64,000 nucleotides of DNA from Zeimonas sp046347945 (GTDB taxonomy: Bacteria; Pseudomonadota; Gammaproteobacteria; Burkholderiales; Burkholderiaceae_E), in assembly GCA_046347945.1 (NCBI GenBank), contig JAXMFB010000022.1, positions 3,147 to 67,146 of the forward strand, written 5' to 3'. Under the pieces are notes generated by a model. It was given only the letters and a program-made list of their open reading frames with translations. It made no database searches and was not told the DNA's origin. Of this stretch, positions 16,883 through 26,017 are shown in pieces (position 1 is the first letter of the stretch; every line of letters begins with the position of its first letter). Both the position numbers and the translations under genes were made by a program.

Positions 16883-18082
16883 CTAGCCCGGCTTGCCGTC
16901 CAGGCGCGGGCGGGTCAGCACGGGCCAGTAGCGCACCGCGTAGAGCCCGAACGCGGCCACCCACAGCAGGCCCGAGACCTGCACGCAGGCCAGGTAGTGC
17001 GCGGGCAGCAGCATCGGCCCGAACACCCGCGCGAGCGCCGCGGCGAACACCAGCAGGTACGCCGCGGCTTCGTAGCCGTCGGCCTTCAGCGGGCGGGCGG
17101 TGTGCCCGCGCGCGGTGCGGGTGATCATGCCGATCGTGAGCCCGCCGATCGCACCCAGCGTGAGCGCGTGCAGCGCCAGCGGCTCGGCGACCCATCCGGC
17201 GGCGGCCAGCGCGCGCAGCAGCAGGTGGATCACGATCCAGGCATAGGCGCCGTGCAGCACCCAGACCAGCGGCGTTCTCAGGGTGCGCCAGCCCTGCCAG
17301 AGCGCCAGCCGCGCCGCGTGCACGATCGCCGCGAACAGCGCCACCGCCCCGGCGAGCGCCGGCATCGACTGCACGTGGTCGGCCAGGAACAGCGCGATGA
17401 TCGAACCCAGCGCCAGACGTTCGAGCCAGGGGCGGCGAGTGGCGTTGGTGCCCGGCACCCCGTTGTTGGTGAACATCGGGACAACGCGCCCGGCCATGAC
17501 CGCCATGATGAACAGGATCACGTCGATCGCCAGCTGCAGCGCAAAGCGCGGCGACACGTCGATCGCCCCGTTCAGCGCCGCGTGCGTGGCGAGCGTGATC
17601 ACCCCGAGCAGCACGAGCAGCGCAATGAAGAAGTAATTGCGCCGGTTGCGCGAGCGCACGATCGGCCTGGCGATCGCGGCGGCCACCGCGACCGGAAAGG
17701 CGGCGCTCACCACGGCGGCAGCCAGGCTCCACGGCGTGAGCACCAGGATGCGCCCGGCGACCCACAGCACGGCCAGCGCGGCCAGCGGCGCTCCGGCGGG
17801 CGTGGGCAGGCCGGTCCAGTTGCGCACCGCCGTGAGCAGGAAGCCGGCGATCACCGCCACCGTGTAGCCGAACAGCATCTCGTGGCCGTGCCAGAGGGGG
17901 CCTTTCAGGTACGCCCCGCCGAGCCACCCCGAGTATTGAAGCGTCCACAGGCCGACGCTGACGGCGCTGAACACGCTGGCCAGCAGGTAGAACGGGCGAA
18001 AACCCAGTTGCCACAGCGCGAAAGCGGGGACCGCGGCGGGCGCAGCCGCCCCGCCCGGTCGCTTCAACTGCAGTTCGTCCAT
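16883..18082 (-). CDS. nnrS: NnrS family membrane protein
   Basis: 399 residues with about twelve membrane segments. Family hallmarks are FALWQLGFRPFYL at the N-terminus, GPLWHGHEMLFGYTVAVIAGFLLTAV (His residues proposed to bind haem/copper), VPMFTNNGVPG and the C-terminal GMITRTARGHTARPL. NnrS counteracts nitrosative stress in denitrifiers. ATG at 18082 (MDELQLKRPGG). Between serA (20 bp upstream) and aspA. Confidence 0.93.
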   Translation of the reverse strand: MDELQLKRPGGAAAPAAVPAFALWQLGFRPFYLLASVFSAVSVGLWTLQYSGWLGGAYLKGPLWHGHEMLFGYTVAVIAGFLLTAVRNWTGLPTPAGAPLAALAVLWVAGRILVLTPWSLAAAVVSAAFPVAVAAAIARPIVRSRNRRNYFFIALLVLLGVITLATHAALNGAIDVSPRFALQLAIDVILFIMAVMAGRVVPMFTNNGVPGTNATRRPWLERLALGSIIALFLADHVQSMPALAGAVALFAAIVHAARLALWQGWRTLRTPLVWVLHGAYAWIVIHLLLRALAAAGWVAEPLALHALTLGAIGGLTIGMITRTARGHTARPLKADGYEAAAYLLVFAAALARVFGPMLLPAHYLACVQVSGLLWVAAFGLYAVRYWPVLTRPRLDGKPG

Positions 18083-18102
18083 CTTGCCTGCCGTTCTGGA
18101 GT

Positions 18103-19344
18103 TCAGTACAGGATGCGGCAGCGGATCGTCCCTTCGATCGCGCTGATCTCGTCGAGCGCGACCTGGCTGGCCGACGCGTCGACGTCTATCACCACGTAGC
18201 CCAGCCGCGCGTCGGTCTGCAGGTACTGCGCCGCGACGTTGATGCCGGCGCGCGAGAAGCGCTCGTTGATGCTGGCGATGATACCCGGCACGTTGCGATG
18301 GACGTGCAGCAGCCGGCACTTCCCGGTGTGCTCGGGAAGCGACACCTCCGGGAAGTTCACCGCCGAGACGGTCGAGCCGTTGTCGCTGTAGCGCAGCAGC
18401 TTGGCGGCCACTTCGCCGCCGATGTTCGCCTGCGCCTCGGAGGTCGATCCGCCGATGTGCGGGGTGAGGATCACATTGTCGAAGCGCACGAGCGGCGACT
18501 CGAACACGCCGTCGTTGCCCTTGGGCTCGACCGGGAACACGTCGATCGCGGCGCCCGCGAGGTGCCCGGCCTCGAGCGCGCCGGCCAGCGCGTCGATGTC
18601 GACGACGTTGCCGCGCGAGGCGTTGATCAGGTGGCTGCCGCGCTTCATCTTCGCGAGTTGCGGCGCGGCGATCATGTTCTTCGTGGCCGCGGTCGCCGGT
18701 ACGTGCAGCGTCACCACGTCGGACTCGGCCAGCAGCGCGTCGAGCGACGCGGCCTGCCGCGCGTTGCCCAGCGGCAGCTTCTTCTCGATGTCGTGGAACA
18801 GCACCGACATGCCGAGCTGCTCGGCGAGAATGCCGGTCTGCGTGCCGATGTGACCGTAGCCGACGATGCCCAGCGTCTTGCCGCGCACCTCGAACGATCC
18901 GGCCGCGCTCTTCTCCCAGCCGCCGCGGTGCAGCTTCGCGTTCTTCGCCGGAATGCCGCGCATCAGCATGATGACCTCGCCCAGCACCAGCTCGGCGACG
19001 CTGCGCGTGTTCGAGAACGGTGCGTTGAACACCGGGATGCCGCGGCGCGCCGCCGCGTCGAGGTCGACCTGGTTGGTGCCGATGCAGAAGCAGCCGATCG
19101 CGATGAGCTTGGGCGCGCGGGCCAGCACGGCCTCGGTGAGCTGCGTGCGCGAGCGGATCCCGACGAAGTGCGCGGCTTCGATCGCGCGCACGAGCTCGTC
19201 GCCGGACAGCGACTGGCGATGGGTCTCGACGTTGATGTAGCCGTCGGCGCGCAGCGTCTCGATCGCCGAGGCGTGGATGCCCTCGAGCAGGACGAACCGG
19301 AGCTTTTCCTTGGGAACGGAGAGGCGGGGGGCAGGTGGATTCAT
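18103..19344 (-). CDS. serA: D-3-phosphoglycerate dehydrogenase
   Basis: 413 residues; oxidises 3-phosphoglycerate in the first step of serine synthesis. NAD-binding loop VGYGHIGTQTGILAEQLGM, catalytic segments INASRGNVVD, AIDVFPVEP and HIGGSTSEAQANIG, and a C-terminal ACT domain (LLHVHRNVPGIIASIN) for feedback by serine, as in the E. coli-type enzyme. ATG at 19344 with GGGAA upstream. Divergent from the HIT protein gene. Confidence 0.95.
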   Translation of the reverse strand: MNPPAPRLSVPKEKLRFVLLEGIHASAIETLRADGYINVETHRQSLSGDELVRAIEAAHFVGIRSRTQLTEAVLARAPKLIAIGCFCIGTNQVDLDAAARRGIPVFNAPFSNTRSVAELVLGEVIMLMRGIPAKNAKLHRGGWEKSAAGSFEVRGKTLGIVGYGHIGTQTGILAEQLGMSVLFHDIEKKLPLGNARQAASLDALLAESDVVTLHVPATAATKNMIAAPQLAKMKRGSHLINASRGNVVDIDALAGALEAGHLAGAAIDVFPVEPKGNDGVFESPLVRFDNVILTPHIGGSTSEAQANIGGEVAAKLLRYSDNGSTVSAVNFPEVSLPEHTGKCRLLHVHRNVPGIIASINERFSRAGINVAAQYLQTDARLGYVVIDVDASASQVALDEISAIEGTIRCRILY

Positions 19345-19428
19345 CCGCGAATTGTAGAGTTCCCTGCTCAGGTATTCTTCCAGTACGGGTATTGGCCCAC
19401 GCCAGTGCCCTGCCCCGGAGAACCGACG

Positions 19429-19830
19429 ATGCCCACCATTTTCGAAAGACTGCATGCCGGCGAGCTGCCGTGCGCGCGCGTGTATGCCGACGATCGCGTC
19501 TTCGCGTTCATGGACGCCGGCCAGGTCAACGACGGCCACGTGATTGTCGCGTCGATCCGCCCGTACGAGACGCTGATGGACGCCGACGAGGACACCGCCG
19601 TGGCGATGATGCGGGCGGCGCGCCGCATCGCGATCGCGGTCGAGCGCGAGTTCGCCGCCGACGGCGTGACGATCCTGCAGGCCAACCGCGTGGCGGGCTG
19701 GCAGACGGTGCCGCACCTGCACCTGCACGTGCTGCCGCGGCGCCACGGCGACGCGGTGACGCTCGGATGGCCGCGCCGCGATCCGCCGTTCGCGCAGTTG
19801 CAGGCGATGGCGGCGCGCATCCGGCTCTGA
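19429..19830 (+). CDS. HIT family protein (nucleotide hydrolase)
   Basis: 133 residues with the histidine triad HLHLHVLPR near residues 95-103 and the fold core ARVYADDRVFAFMDAGQVNDGHVIV. HIT proteins hydrolyse or transfer nucleotidyl groups; the exact substrate of this one is unknown. GGAG upstream of ATG. Convergent with chrA. Confidence 0.92.
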   Translation: MPTIFERLHAGELPCARVYADDRVFAFMDAGQVNDGHVIVASIRPYETLMDADEDTAVAMMRAARRIAIAVEREFAADGVTILQANRVAGWQTVPHLHLHVLPRRHGDAVTLGWPRRDPPFAQLQAMAARIRL

Positions 19831-19853
19831 AGCCGGTCCGCGGCTCGCAACGC

Positions 19854-21137
19854 TCAGGCGGCAACGAGCGCGCGTAGCGCCCCGAGCGCGACGGCGGTCG
19901 CCACGACGGCCAGCGGCGGCCAGCGCAGGCGCACCAGCAGCACGACGAGAACGATCGCCACGACGACGTCGAGCGCCGACCGCAGCGCGCTGGTCGACAC
20001 CGGATCGATCCACGCCGCGAGCAGCACGCCGACCACGCCGGCGTTGATGCCTGCCACCGCCGAGCGCAGCGCGGCACGCTGGCGCAGCCGAGCCCAGAAC
20101 GGCAGCGCACCCACCAGCACCAGCATCCCCGGAAGGAATACGGCGACGAGGCAGGCACCCGCCCCGAACCATGCGCCCCGGATGCCTGCGGCCGCGAAAC
20201 CGACCTGAGCGACAGCGGCCTGAGCGACAGCGGCCTGTCCGGCGCCGCCCTCCCCGCCCGCGATCACCGCGCCGAGGTAGGCGGCGAACGCGAACAGCGG
20301 GCCCGGCACGGCCTGCGCGGCCCCGTAGCCCGAGAGGAAGGCGGATTCCGAGACCCAACCGGGCTCGACCACGCTCGCCTGCAGCAGCGGCAGTACCACG
20401 TGGCCGCCGCCGAAGACCAGCGCGCCGGCGCGATAGAAGGCTTCGAAGAGCCGCAGCGAAGCGCTTCCCGAGAAGCTTGCCGCGACCGGCAGTGCCGCGA
20501 GCAACGCGGCGAACAGCACCAGGGCAAGAAGCCCCGATCGCCGGCCGACGCGATAGTCGTCGCCACCCCCGACCGCGATCGGCGCGCTGTCGAGCATGCG
20601 CGCGCCAATGAGCGCACAGGCTGCGAGCGCCAGCAGCTGGGCGACAGCCCCGGGCGCGGCGAGCGCCACCGCCGCTGCCAGCAGCGCGAGCGCCCGGCGC
20701 GGCCAGTCCGGCAGCAGCGACCTGGCCATCGACCAGACCGCTTGGGCGACCACCGCGACCGCGACGATCTTCAGCGAATGCACGATCGCGGCGAACAGCG
20801 CGCCGTTGCCGCCTTCGCGCGCGAAGCCGAGCGCGAACAGCACCAGCAGCAGCGCAGACGGCAGCGTGAATCCCAGCCATGCGGCGATCGCGCCCGGCCA
20901 GCCTGCCCGGCGCAACCCGAGGGCGAACCCGACCTGGCTGCTCGCCGGCCCGGGCAGGAACTGGCACAGCGCGACCAGGTCTGCGTAGTCGCGCTCACCG
21001 AGCCAGCGGCGCCGCTCGACGAACTCGCGGCGGAAATAGCCGAGGTGCGCGACCGGCCCGCCAAACGATGTGAGGCCCAGCCTCAGGAACGCCCCGAAGA
21101 CCTCGCGCGCGCTGCCCGCTCTGGAGCCCTCTTGCAT
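19854..21137 (-). CDS. chrA: Chromate efflux transporter, long-chain (bidomain) type
   Basis: 427-residue inner-membrane protein with two homologous halves: FLRLGLTSFGGPVAHLGYFRREFV and, in the second half, YRAGALVFGGGHVVLPLLQ, the paired CHR-domain signatures. Exports chromate using the proton-motive force. Residues encoded near 20204-20233 contain a tandem 15-bp duplication (AVAQA repeated) in the loop after the first motif of the second half. ATG at 21137 (MQEGSRAGS). Confidence 0.93.
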   Translation of the reverse strand: MQEGSRAGSAREVFGAFLRLGLTSFGGPVAHLGYFRREFVERRRWLGERDYADLVALCQFLPGPASSQVGFALGLRRAGWPGAIAAWLGFTLPSALLLVLFALGFAREGGNGALFAAIVHSLKIVAVAVVAQAVWSMARSLLPDWPRRALALLAAAVALAAPGAVAQLLALAACALIGARMLDSAPIAVGGGDDYRVGRRSGLLALVLFAALLAALPVAASFSGSASLRLFEAFYRAGALVFGGGHVVLPLLQASVVEPGWVSESAFLSGYGAAQAVPGPLFAFAAYLGAVIAGGEGGAGQAAVAQAAVAQVGFAAAGIRGAWFGAGACLVAVFLPGMLVLVGALPFWARLRQRAALRSAVAGINAGVVGVLLAAWIDPVSTSALRSALDVVVAIVLVVLLVRLRWPPLAVVATAVALGALRALVAA

Positions 21138-21254
21138 GCGCGCGACGATACCGCATCGGACAGCCTGCCGCTTCCCGCCTGCGCCGCTCATCGAACGGCG
21201 GGGCCGGGATCGGACGGTATCCTGTCGGCCTCGCGATGCCCCAGGATTCGCCCG

Positions 21255-22235
21255 ATGCACCTGATACGTCTGATGCGCCCGCCCGTGTTCGCCGACGTCC
21301 AGGCCGCCGCCGAGCGGCTGCGCGGCCGCGCCCATCGCACGCCGGTGTTGCGCTCGGCGACCGCCGACTCGCGCGCCGGCGCCTCGCTCTTCTTCAAGTG
21401 CGAGAACTTCCAGCGGATGGGCGCGTTCAAGTTCCGCGGCGCGTTCAACGCGATCGCGAAGCTGTCACCGGCGCACCAGCGCGCCGGAGTGATCGCGTTC
21501 TCGTCGGGCAACCACGCGCAGGCGATCGCGCTCGCGGCGCGCGAGCTCGGCGTCGACGCGACGATCGTGATGCCTTCCGACGCCCCGGCGGCCAAGCTGG
21601 CCGCGACGCGCGACTACGGAGGCGAGATCGTCGCCTACGACCGCTTCGCCGAGGACCGCGAGGCGCTGACGCGGCGCATCGCCGAGGAGCGCGGCCTGAC
21701 GATCATCCCGCCGTACGATCACGCCGACGTCATCGCCGGCCAGGGCACCGCGGCGCTCGAGCTGTTCGAGGAGGTCGGCCCGCTCGATGCGCTGTTCGTC
21801 TGCCTCGGCGGCGGCGGCCTGCTGTCGGGCTGCGCGCTCGCAGCCGGCGCACTCGCCCCCGACTGCGCGGTCTTCGGCGTCGAGCCCCAGGCCGGCGACG
21901 ACGGCCGCCAGTCGCTGCGCGCCGGGCGCATCGTGACGATCGCGGTGCCGAAGACGATCGCCGACGGGGCGATGACGACCCACCTGGGCGAGCTCACCTT
22001 TCCGATCATCCGCGAGCGCGTGCGCGACATCCTGACCGTGTCCGACGAGCAACTCGTCGCCGTCATGCGCTTCTTCGCCGAGCGGATGAAGATCGTGGTC
22101 GAGCCGACCGGCTGCCTCGCTGCCGCGGGCGCATTCGCGTCGGTGCCGAACTGGCGCGGGCGGCGCGTGGGCGTGATCGTCAGCGGCGGCAACGTCGATC
22201 TCGGGGCCTATGCGGACTGGATCGGCACGCGCTGA
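21255..22235 (+). CDS. Threonine/serine dehydratase (PLP-dependent)
   Basis: 326-residue fold-type II PLP enzyme. The PLP lysine is in FKFRGAFNA near residue 59, SSGNHAQAIALAA binds substrate, and GGGGLLSGCAL binds the PLP phosphate. No ACT domain, so it is the catabolic/short form (TdcB-like, or serine/threonine racemase-type). Start ATG 21255; ATG at 21273 is possible. Divergent from chrA and convergent with the TRAP permease. Confidence 0.92.
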   Translation: MHLIRLMRPPVFADVQAAAERLRGRAHRTPVLRSATADSRAGASLFFKCENFQRMGAFKFRGAFNAIAKLSPAHQRAGVIAFSSGNHAQAIALAARELGVDATIVMPSDAPAAKLAATRDYGGEIVAYDRFAEDREALTRRIAEERGLTIIPPYDHADVIAGQGTAALELFEEVGPLDALFVCLGGGGLLSGCALAAGALAPDCAVFGVEPQAGDDGRQSLRAGRIVTIAVPKTIADGAMTTHLGELTFPIIRERVRDILTVSDEQLVAVMRFFAERMKIVVEPTGCLAAAGAFASVPNWRGRRVGVIVSGGNVDLGAYADWIGTR

Positions 22236-22250
22236 GCCGACGCGCATCGG

Positions 22251-24827
22251 TCAGGCGGGGACGCCACGCGCGCGCGCCGCCCTGCGCCCCTGCCCCCACC
22301 AGAGCAACGCCACCAGCAGCAGCGCGGGCGCGTAGACCCAGTGCGCCGACGGCCGGTCGGTCGGCACCAGCACGCCGCCGATCTTCCAGCCCGGCTCGAA
22401 GCCCGACTTCTTCGCGCGACTGCCGAAGCGCACGTTGGCGACCTGCACCTGCTCGCCCAGCGCGACCACCGTGATGCCGGCGTCCTGCAGTCGCTTGCGC
22501 CCGTCGCCGGGCGCGCCGAGCTGCACGCCGACGGTCTTGCGCACCTGCTCGCCCTCGATGTTGGTGCCCTCGATGATCATCGCGAGCCGCTCGTCCTCGC
22601 CGAGTTGCTGCGCCACTTCGAAGATCCTCGACGCCGGCGCCTCGGCGTACGGGGCGGCGATCCGGTCCATGAAGAAGTCGGGCCGGAAGAGCGCGAACGA
22701 GGCCCACAGCAGCAGCACCACCTCCCACCATCGACAGCGCTCGCGAAACCACGCCATCGTCGCGGCCGCGAACGCCAGCGATGCGACCGTCGACGCGACC
22801 GCGACGCTCGCGAGGTCGAACCAGCCGCTGACGTCGATCAGCAGCAGCGCCGGGTTGAAGACGAAGACGAACGGCAGCACCACCGTGCGCAACGCGTAGA
22901 CCGAGCCCTGCAGGCCGGTGCGGATCGGGTCTTCGCCCGAAATCGCGGCGGCGGCGAACGACGCGAGGCCGACCGGCGGCGTGATGTCGCCCATGATGCC
23001 GAAGTAGAAGACGAACAGGTGCACCGCGACCAGCGGAATGATCAACCCGCTCTGGGCGCCCAGTTCGACGATCACCGGCGCCATCAGCGACGCGACCAGG
23101 ATGTAGTTGGCCGTGGTCGGCACCCCGAGGCCCAGCACCAGGCAGACGAACGCGGTGAACAGCAGCATCGCGATCACGTTGCCCTGCGAGACGACCTCGA
23201 CGAAGTCCGTCATGCGGAATCCCAGGCCGGTCAGCGTGATGCCGCCGACGATGATCCCCGCCGTCGCCGTCGCGATGCCGATGCCGATCATGTTGCGCGC
23301 GCCGTCGTTCAGGCCCTGCACGACCTCGTCGAAGCCCCTGCGCCACGCGCCGTCCGTCCCGGTGCCGCGGAACAGCGCGATCAGCGGGCGCTGCGTCAGC
23401 ATCAGCGCCACCAGCGTGGCGGTCGCCCAGAATGCGCTCAGCGCCGGGCTCATCTCTTCGACCATCAGGCACCAGATCAGGACGCCGATCGGGATCAGGA
23501 AGTGCAGCCCCGCCCTGACCGTCGGCCAGGTGTCGGGCAGCACCGGGTTGTCGATGTCGATCTCCTGCGGCAGGTCCGGATAGCGGCTCGCCACGCGCAG
23601 CAGCGCGACGTGCAGCGCCAGCAGCAGCGCCGCGAGTACCCACGGCGCGGCCGCGCCGAGCAGTGCCTGCGCGCCGATCGCGATCCAGTAGACGAGGCCG
23701 CAGACGGCGATCGTGCCCGAGACGCCCAGCGACCATCCGATCGCCTTCTCGCGCAGGCTGTGCGGGCGCTGGGAGGCGCTCGCGCGCAGCCCCATCTTCA
23801 GCGCCTCGAGATGCACGATGTAGAAGAGCGAGATGTACGAGATCGTCGCCGGCAGGAATGCGTGCCGGACGATGTCGCTATAGGGAATGCCGACGTACTC
23901 GACCATCAGGAACGCCGCCGCGCCCATCACCGGCGGCATGATCTGCCCGTTGACCGACGACGCCGTCTCGATCGCGCCCGCCTTGATGCCGCCGTAGCCG
24001 GCCTTCTTCATCAGCGGAATCGTGAAGATGCCGCCCGACACCACGTTGGACACCGAGGAGCCGGAGATCAGCCCGTTGAGCGCCGAGGAGACCACGGCCA
24101 CCTTGGCCGGTCCGCCGCGCAGGTGGCCGAGCATCGCGAACGACACCTGCATCATGTAGTTGCCGGCGCCGGCGCGATCGAGCAGCGAGCCGAACAGCAC
24201 GTAGATGAAGATGAACGTCACCGACACGCCGAGCGCCACGCCGTAGACGCCCTCGGTCGTGAGCCACATGTGCGAGAGCATCCGCTCGAGCGAAGCGCCC
24301 TTGTGCGAGACGACGTCGGGCAGGTGCGGGCCGAGGAAGACGTAGCCGATGAACACCAGCGCCAGCACCGCCATCGGCGCGCCGACCGCGCGGCGCGTTG
24401 CCTCGAACAGCAGCAGCATGCCGATCGTGGCGACGACGATGTCCATTGCGATCGGCACGCCGGGTCGCGTCGCGAGCTGGTTGTAGAACAGCAGCAGGTA
24501 CGCGCCGGCGAATGCGCCGACCAGCGCGAACGCCCAGTCCAGCAGCGGCACGCGGTTGCGCACGCCGGGCCGCCGCGAGCCCGGGTACGCGAGAAACGCG
24601 AGGAAAAGCGCGATACCCAGGTGCAGCGCGCGCGCCTCGGTGTCGTTCAGCACCCCGAAGCCCAGCGAGAACGGCAGCGGCGACGCATACCAGAGCTGGA
24701 ATGCCGACCAGGCGAGCGCAACCGCGGTGATGATCGCGCCGGAGGCACCCGACGCGGCGCGCCCGCCGGTATCGGCGTCGGCGACGAGTTGCTGAAGTTC
24801 GGCCGAGGGCTTGCCGATCTCGCTCAT
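22251..24827 (-). CDS. TRAP transporter permease, fused DctQ-DctM type (TAXI partner)
   Basis: 858-residue inner-membrane protein: an N-terminal 4-5 helix part replacing DctQ (GAIITAVALAWSAFQLWYA, LLDWAFALVGAFAGAYLLLFY) and a 12-helix DctM domain with GSSVSNVVSGGIFTIPLMKKAGYGG and ASSVNGQIMPPVMGAAAFLM. A non-membrane loop near the C-terminus (EVAQQLGEDERLAMIIEGTN to KKSGFEPGWKIG) resembles a PDZ-like domain seen in some TAXI-type permeases. GGAG precedes the ATG. Pairs with the upstream TAXI binding protein; Na+-driven uptake is inferred. Confidence 0.92.
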   Translation of the reverse strand: MSEIGKPSAELQQLVADADTGGRAASGASGAIITAVALAWSAFQLWYASPLPFSLGFGVLNDTEARALHLGIALFLAFLAYPGSRRPGVRNRVPLLDWAFALVGAFAGAYLLLFYNQLATRPGVPIAMDIVVATIGMLLLFEATRRAVGAPMAVLALVFIGYVFLGPHLPDVVSHKGASLERMLSHMWLTTEGVYGVALGVSVTFIFIYVLFGSLLDRAGAGNYMMQVSFAMLGHLRGGPAKVAVVSSALNGLISGSSVSNVVSGGIFTIPLMKKAGYGGIKAGAIETASSVNGQIMPPVMGAAAFLMVEYVGIPYSDIVRHAFLPATISYISLFYIVHLEALKMGLRASASQRPHSLREKAIGWSLGVSGTIAVCGLVYWIAIGAQALLGAAAPWVLAALLLALHVALLRVASRYPDLPQEIDIDNPVLPDTWPTVRAGLHFLIPIGVLIWCLMVEEMSPALSAFWATATLVALMLTQRPLIALFRGTGTDGAWRRGFDEVVQGLNDGARNMIGIGIATATAGIIVGGITLTGLGFRMTDFVEVVSQGNVIAMLLFTAFVCLVLGLGVPTTANYILVASLMAPVIVELGAQSGLIIPLVAVHLFVFYFGIMGDITPPVGLASFAAAAISGEDPIRTGLQGSVYALRTVVLPFVFVFNPALLLIDVSGWFDLASVAVASTVASLAFAAATMAWFRERCRWWEVVLLLWASFALFRPDFFMDRIAAPYAEAPASRIFEVAQQLGEDERLAMIIEGTNIEGEQVRKTVGVQLGAPGDGRKRLQDAGITVVALGEQVQVANVRFGSRAKKSGFEPGWKIGGVLVPTDRPSAHWVYAPALLLVALLWWGQGRRAARARGVPA

Positions 24828-24853
24828 GCGGATCTCCGGTTCGGGGGTGCGCA

Positions 24854-24879
24854 CGAAAAAGCGGGCGCATGGCCCGCTT
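24854..24879 (-). terminator. Attenuator/terminator hairpin between TAXI binding protein and permease
   Basis: Perfect 8-bp stem AAGCGGGC/GCCCGCTT with a 5-base loop; on the minus strand it is followed by a T-run (TTTTTCG). It sits between the binding-protein gene and its permease, where partial termination would keep binding-protein expression above that of the membrane subunit. Confidence 0.65.
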
Positions 24880-24903
24880 CTTCGCCCGCTCGGAGACGGG
24901 TGC

Positions 24904-25890
24904 CTACTTCACCCAGCCCTTCTCGCGGTAGTAGCGCAGCGCGCCCTCGTGCAGCGGCGCCGACAGGCCGTCCTTGACCATGTTCTGCGGCGCGAGGCTG
25001 GCGAGCGCCGGGTGCAGCTTCTTGAACTCGTCGAAGTTGTCGAACACCGCCTTGACGACCTGGTACACGGTGTCGGCCGGCACCTTCGCCGACGTGACCA
25101 CCGTGGCGAGCACGCCGTAGGTCTGCGTGGGCTGCGGGTTGCCGGGGTACAGGCCGGCGGGGATCGTCGCCTTCGCGTAGTACGGCTTGTCGGCCAGCAG
25201 CTTGTCGACCGCCGGGCCGGTCAGCGAGACCAGCTTCGCGCCGCAGGTCGTCGTCGGGTCCTGGATGTTCGCCGACGGATGGCCGACCGCGTAGAAGAAG
25301 CCGTCGATCTTGCCGTCGCACAGGGCCGGGCCGTGCTCGTCGGCCTTCAGTTCGGCGGCGAGCCCGAAGTCGCCCATCTTCCAGCCGAGCGCGCCGAGGA
25401 GTTCCTCCATCGACGAGCGCGTACCGGAGCCCGGATTGCCGACGTTGAAGCGCTTGCCCTTGAAGTCGGCGAAGCCCTGCACGTTGGCTTCCTTGCGCGC
25501 CACCACCGTGAACGGCTCGGGGTGCACCGAGAACACCGCGCGCTCGTCGGTCCAGGCGCCGGCGTCCTTGAACTGCCCGACGCCCTTGACCGCGTTGTAC
25601 TGCACGTCGGATTGCGTGAAGCCGAGGTCGAGCTCGCCCGCCTTGATCGTGTTGACGTTGAACACCGAGCCGCCGGTCGACTCGACCGAGCAGCGGATGC
25701 CGTGCCTGGCGCGGTCCTTGTTGACCAGCCTGCAGATCGCGCCACCGGCCGCGTAGTAGACCCCGGTGACGCCGCCGGTGCCGATGGTGATGAACTTCGA
25801 CTGCGCCGCGACCGGCGCCGTGAACGCGGCCGCAGACAGCGCGGCACCGACGATCGCGGCGAAACGCACGGCTCGGATGGTCTTCTTCAT
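24904..25890 (-). CDS. TAXI-family TRAP transporter solute-binding protein
   Basis: 328 residues with a Sec signal peptide (MKKTIRAVRFAAIVG to PVAAQ). The mature start KFITIGTGGVTGVYYAAGGAI is the TAXI hallmark (GTGGxxGxYY), and FNVGNPGSGTRSSMEELL is the second ligand segment. Delivers an organic acid (glutamate, 2-oxoglutarate or related in studied cases) to the fused TRAP permease downstream. Upstream AGGGAGTCCTCCG gives the ribosome site. Confidence 0.93.
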   Translation of the reverse strand: MKKTIRAVRFAAIVGAALSAAAFTAPVAAQSKFITIGTGGVTGVYYAAGGAICRLVNKDRARHGIRCSVESTGGSVFNVNTIKAGELDLGFTQSDVQYNAVKGVGQFKDAGAWTDERAVFSVHPEPFTVVARKEANVQGFADFKGKRFNVGNPGSGTRSSMEELLGALGWKMGDFGLAAELKADEHGPALCDGKIDGFFYAVGHPSANIQDPTTTCGAKLVSLTGPAVDKLLADKPYYAKATIPAGLYPGNPQPTQTYGVLATVVTSAKVPADTVYQVVKAVFDNFDEFKKLHPALASLAPQNMVKDGLSAPLHEGALRYYREKGWVK

Positions 25891-26017
25891 GCGGAGGACT
25901 CCCTGACTTGCTCTTGTTGGAACCGGCTCATTATGCTGATCCCGCGGCCCGAGGCAAGTCGGGAAAGCGTGGCCCGCCCCCGCGATGCACGGGCGCTGCG
26001 GCCGGCTTCGACGCCGT

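Noticed and set aside
18103..20967. A 954-codon frame that would fuse an unknown N-terminal part to SerA.
   Set aside because: Upstream of 19344 it is antisense of the HIT gene and an out-of-frame reading of chrA; SerA begins at its usual N-terminus.
20400..22235. A 611-codon plus-strand frame ending in the threonine dehydratase, suggesting a fusion.
   Set aside because: The part before 21255 is antisense of chrA with shadow composition; the enzyme starts at 21255.
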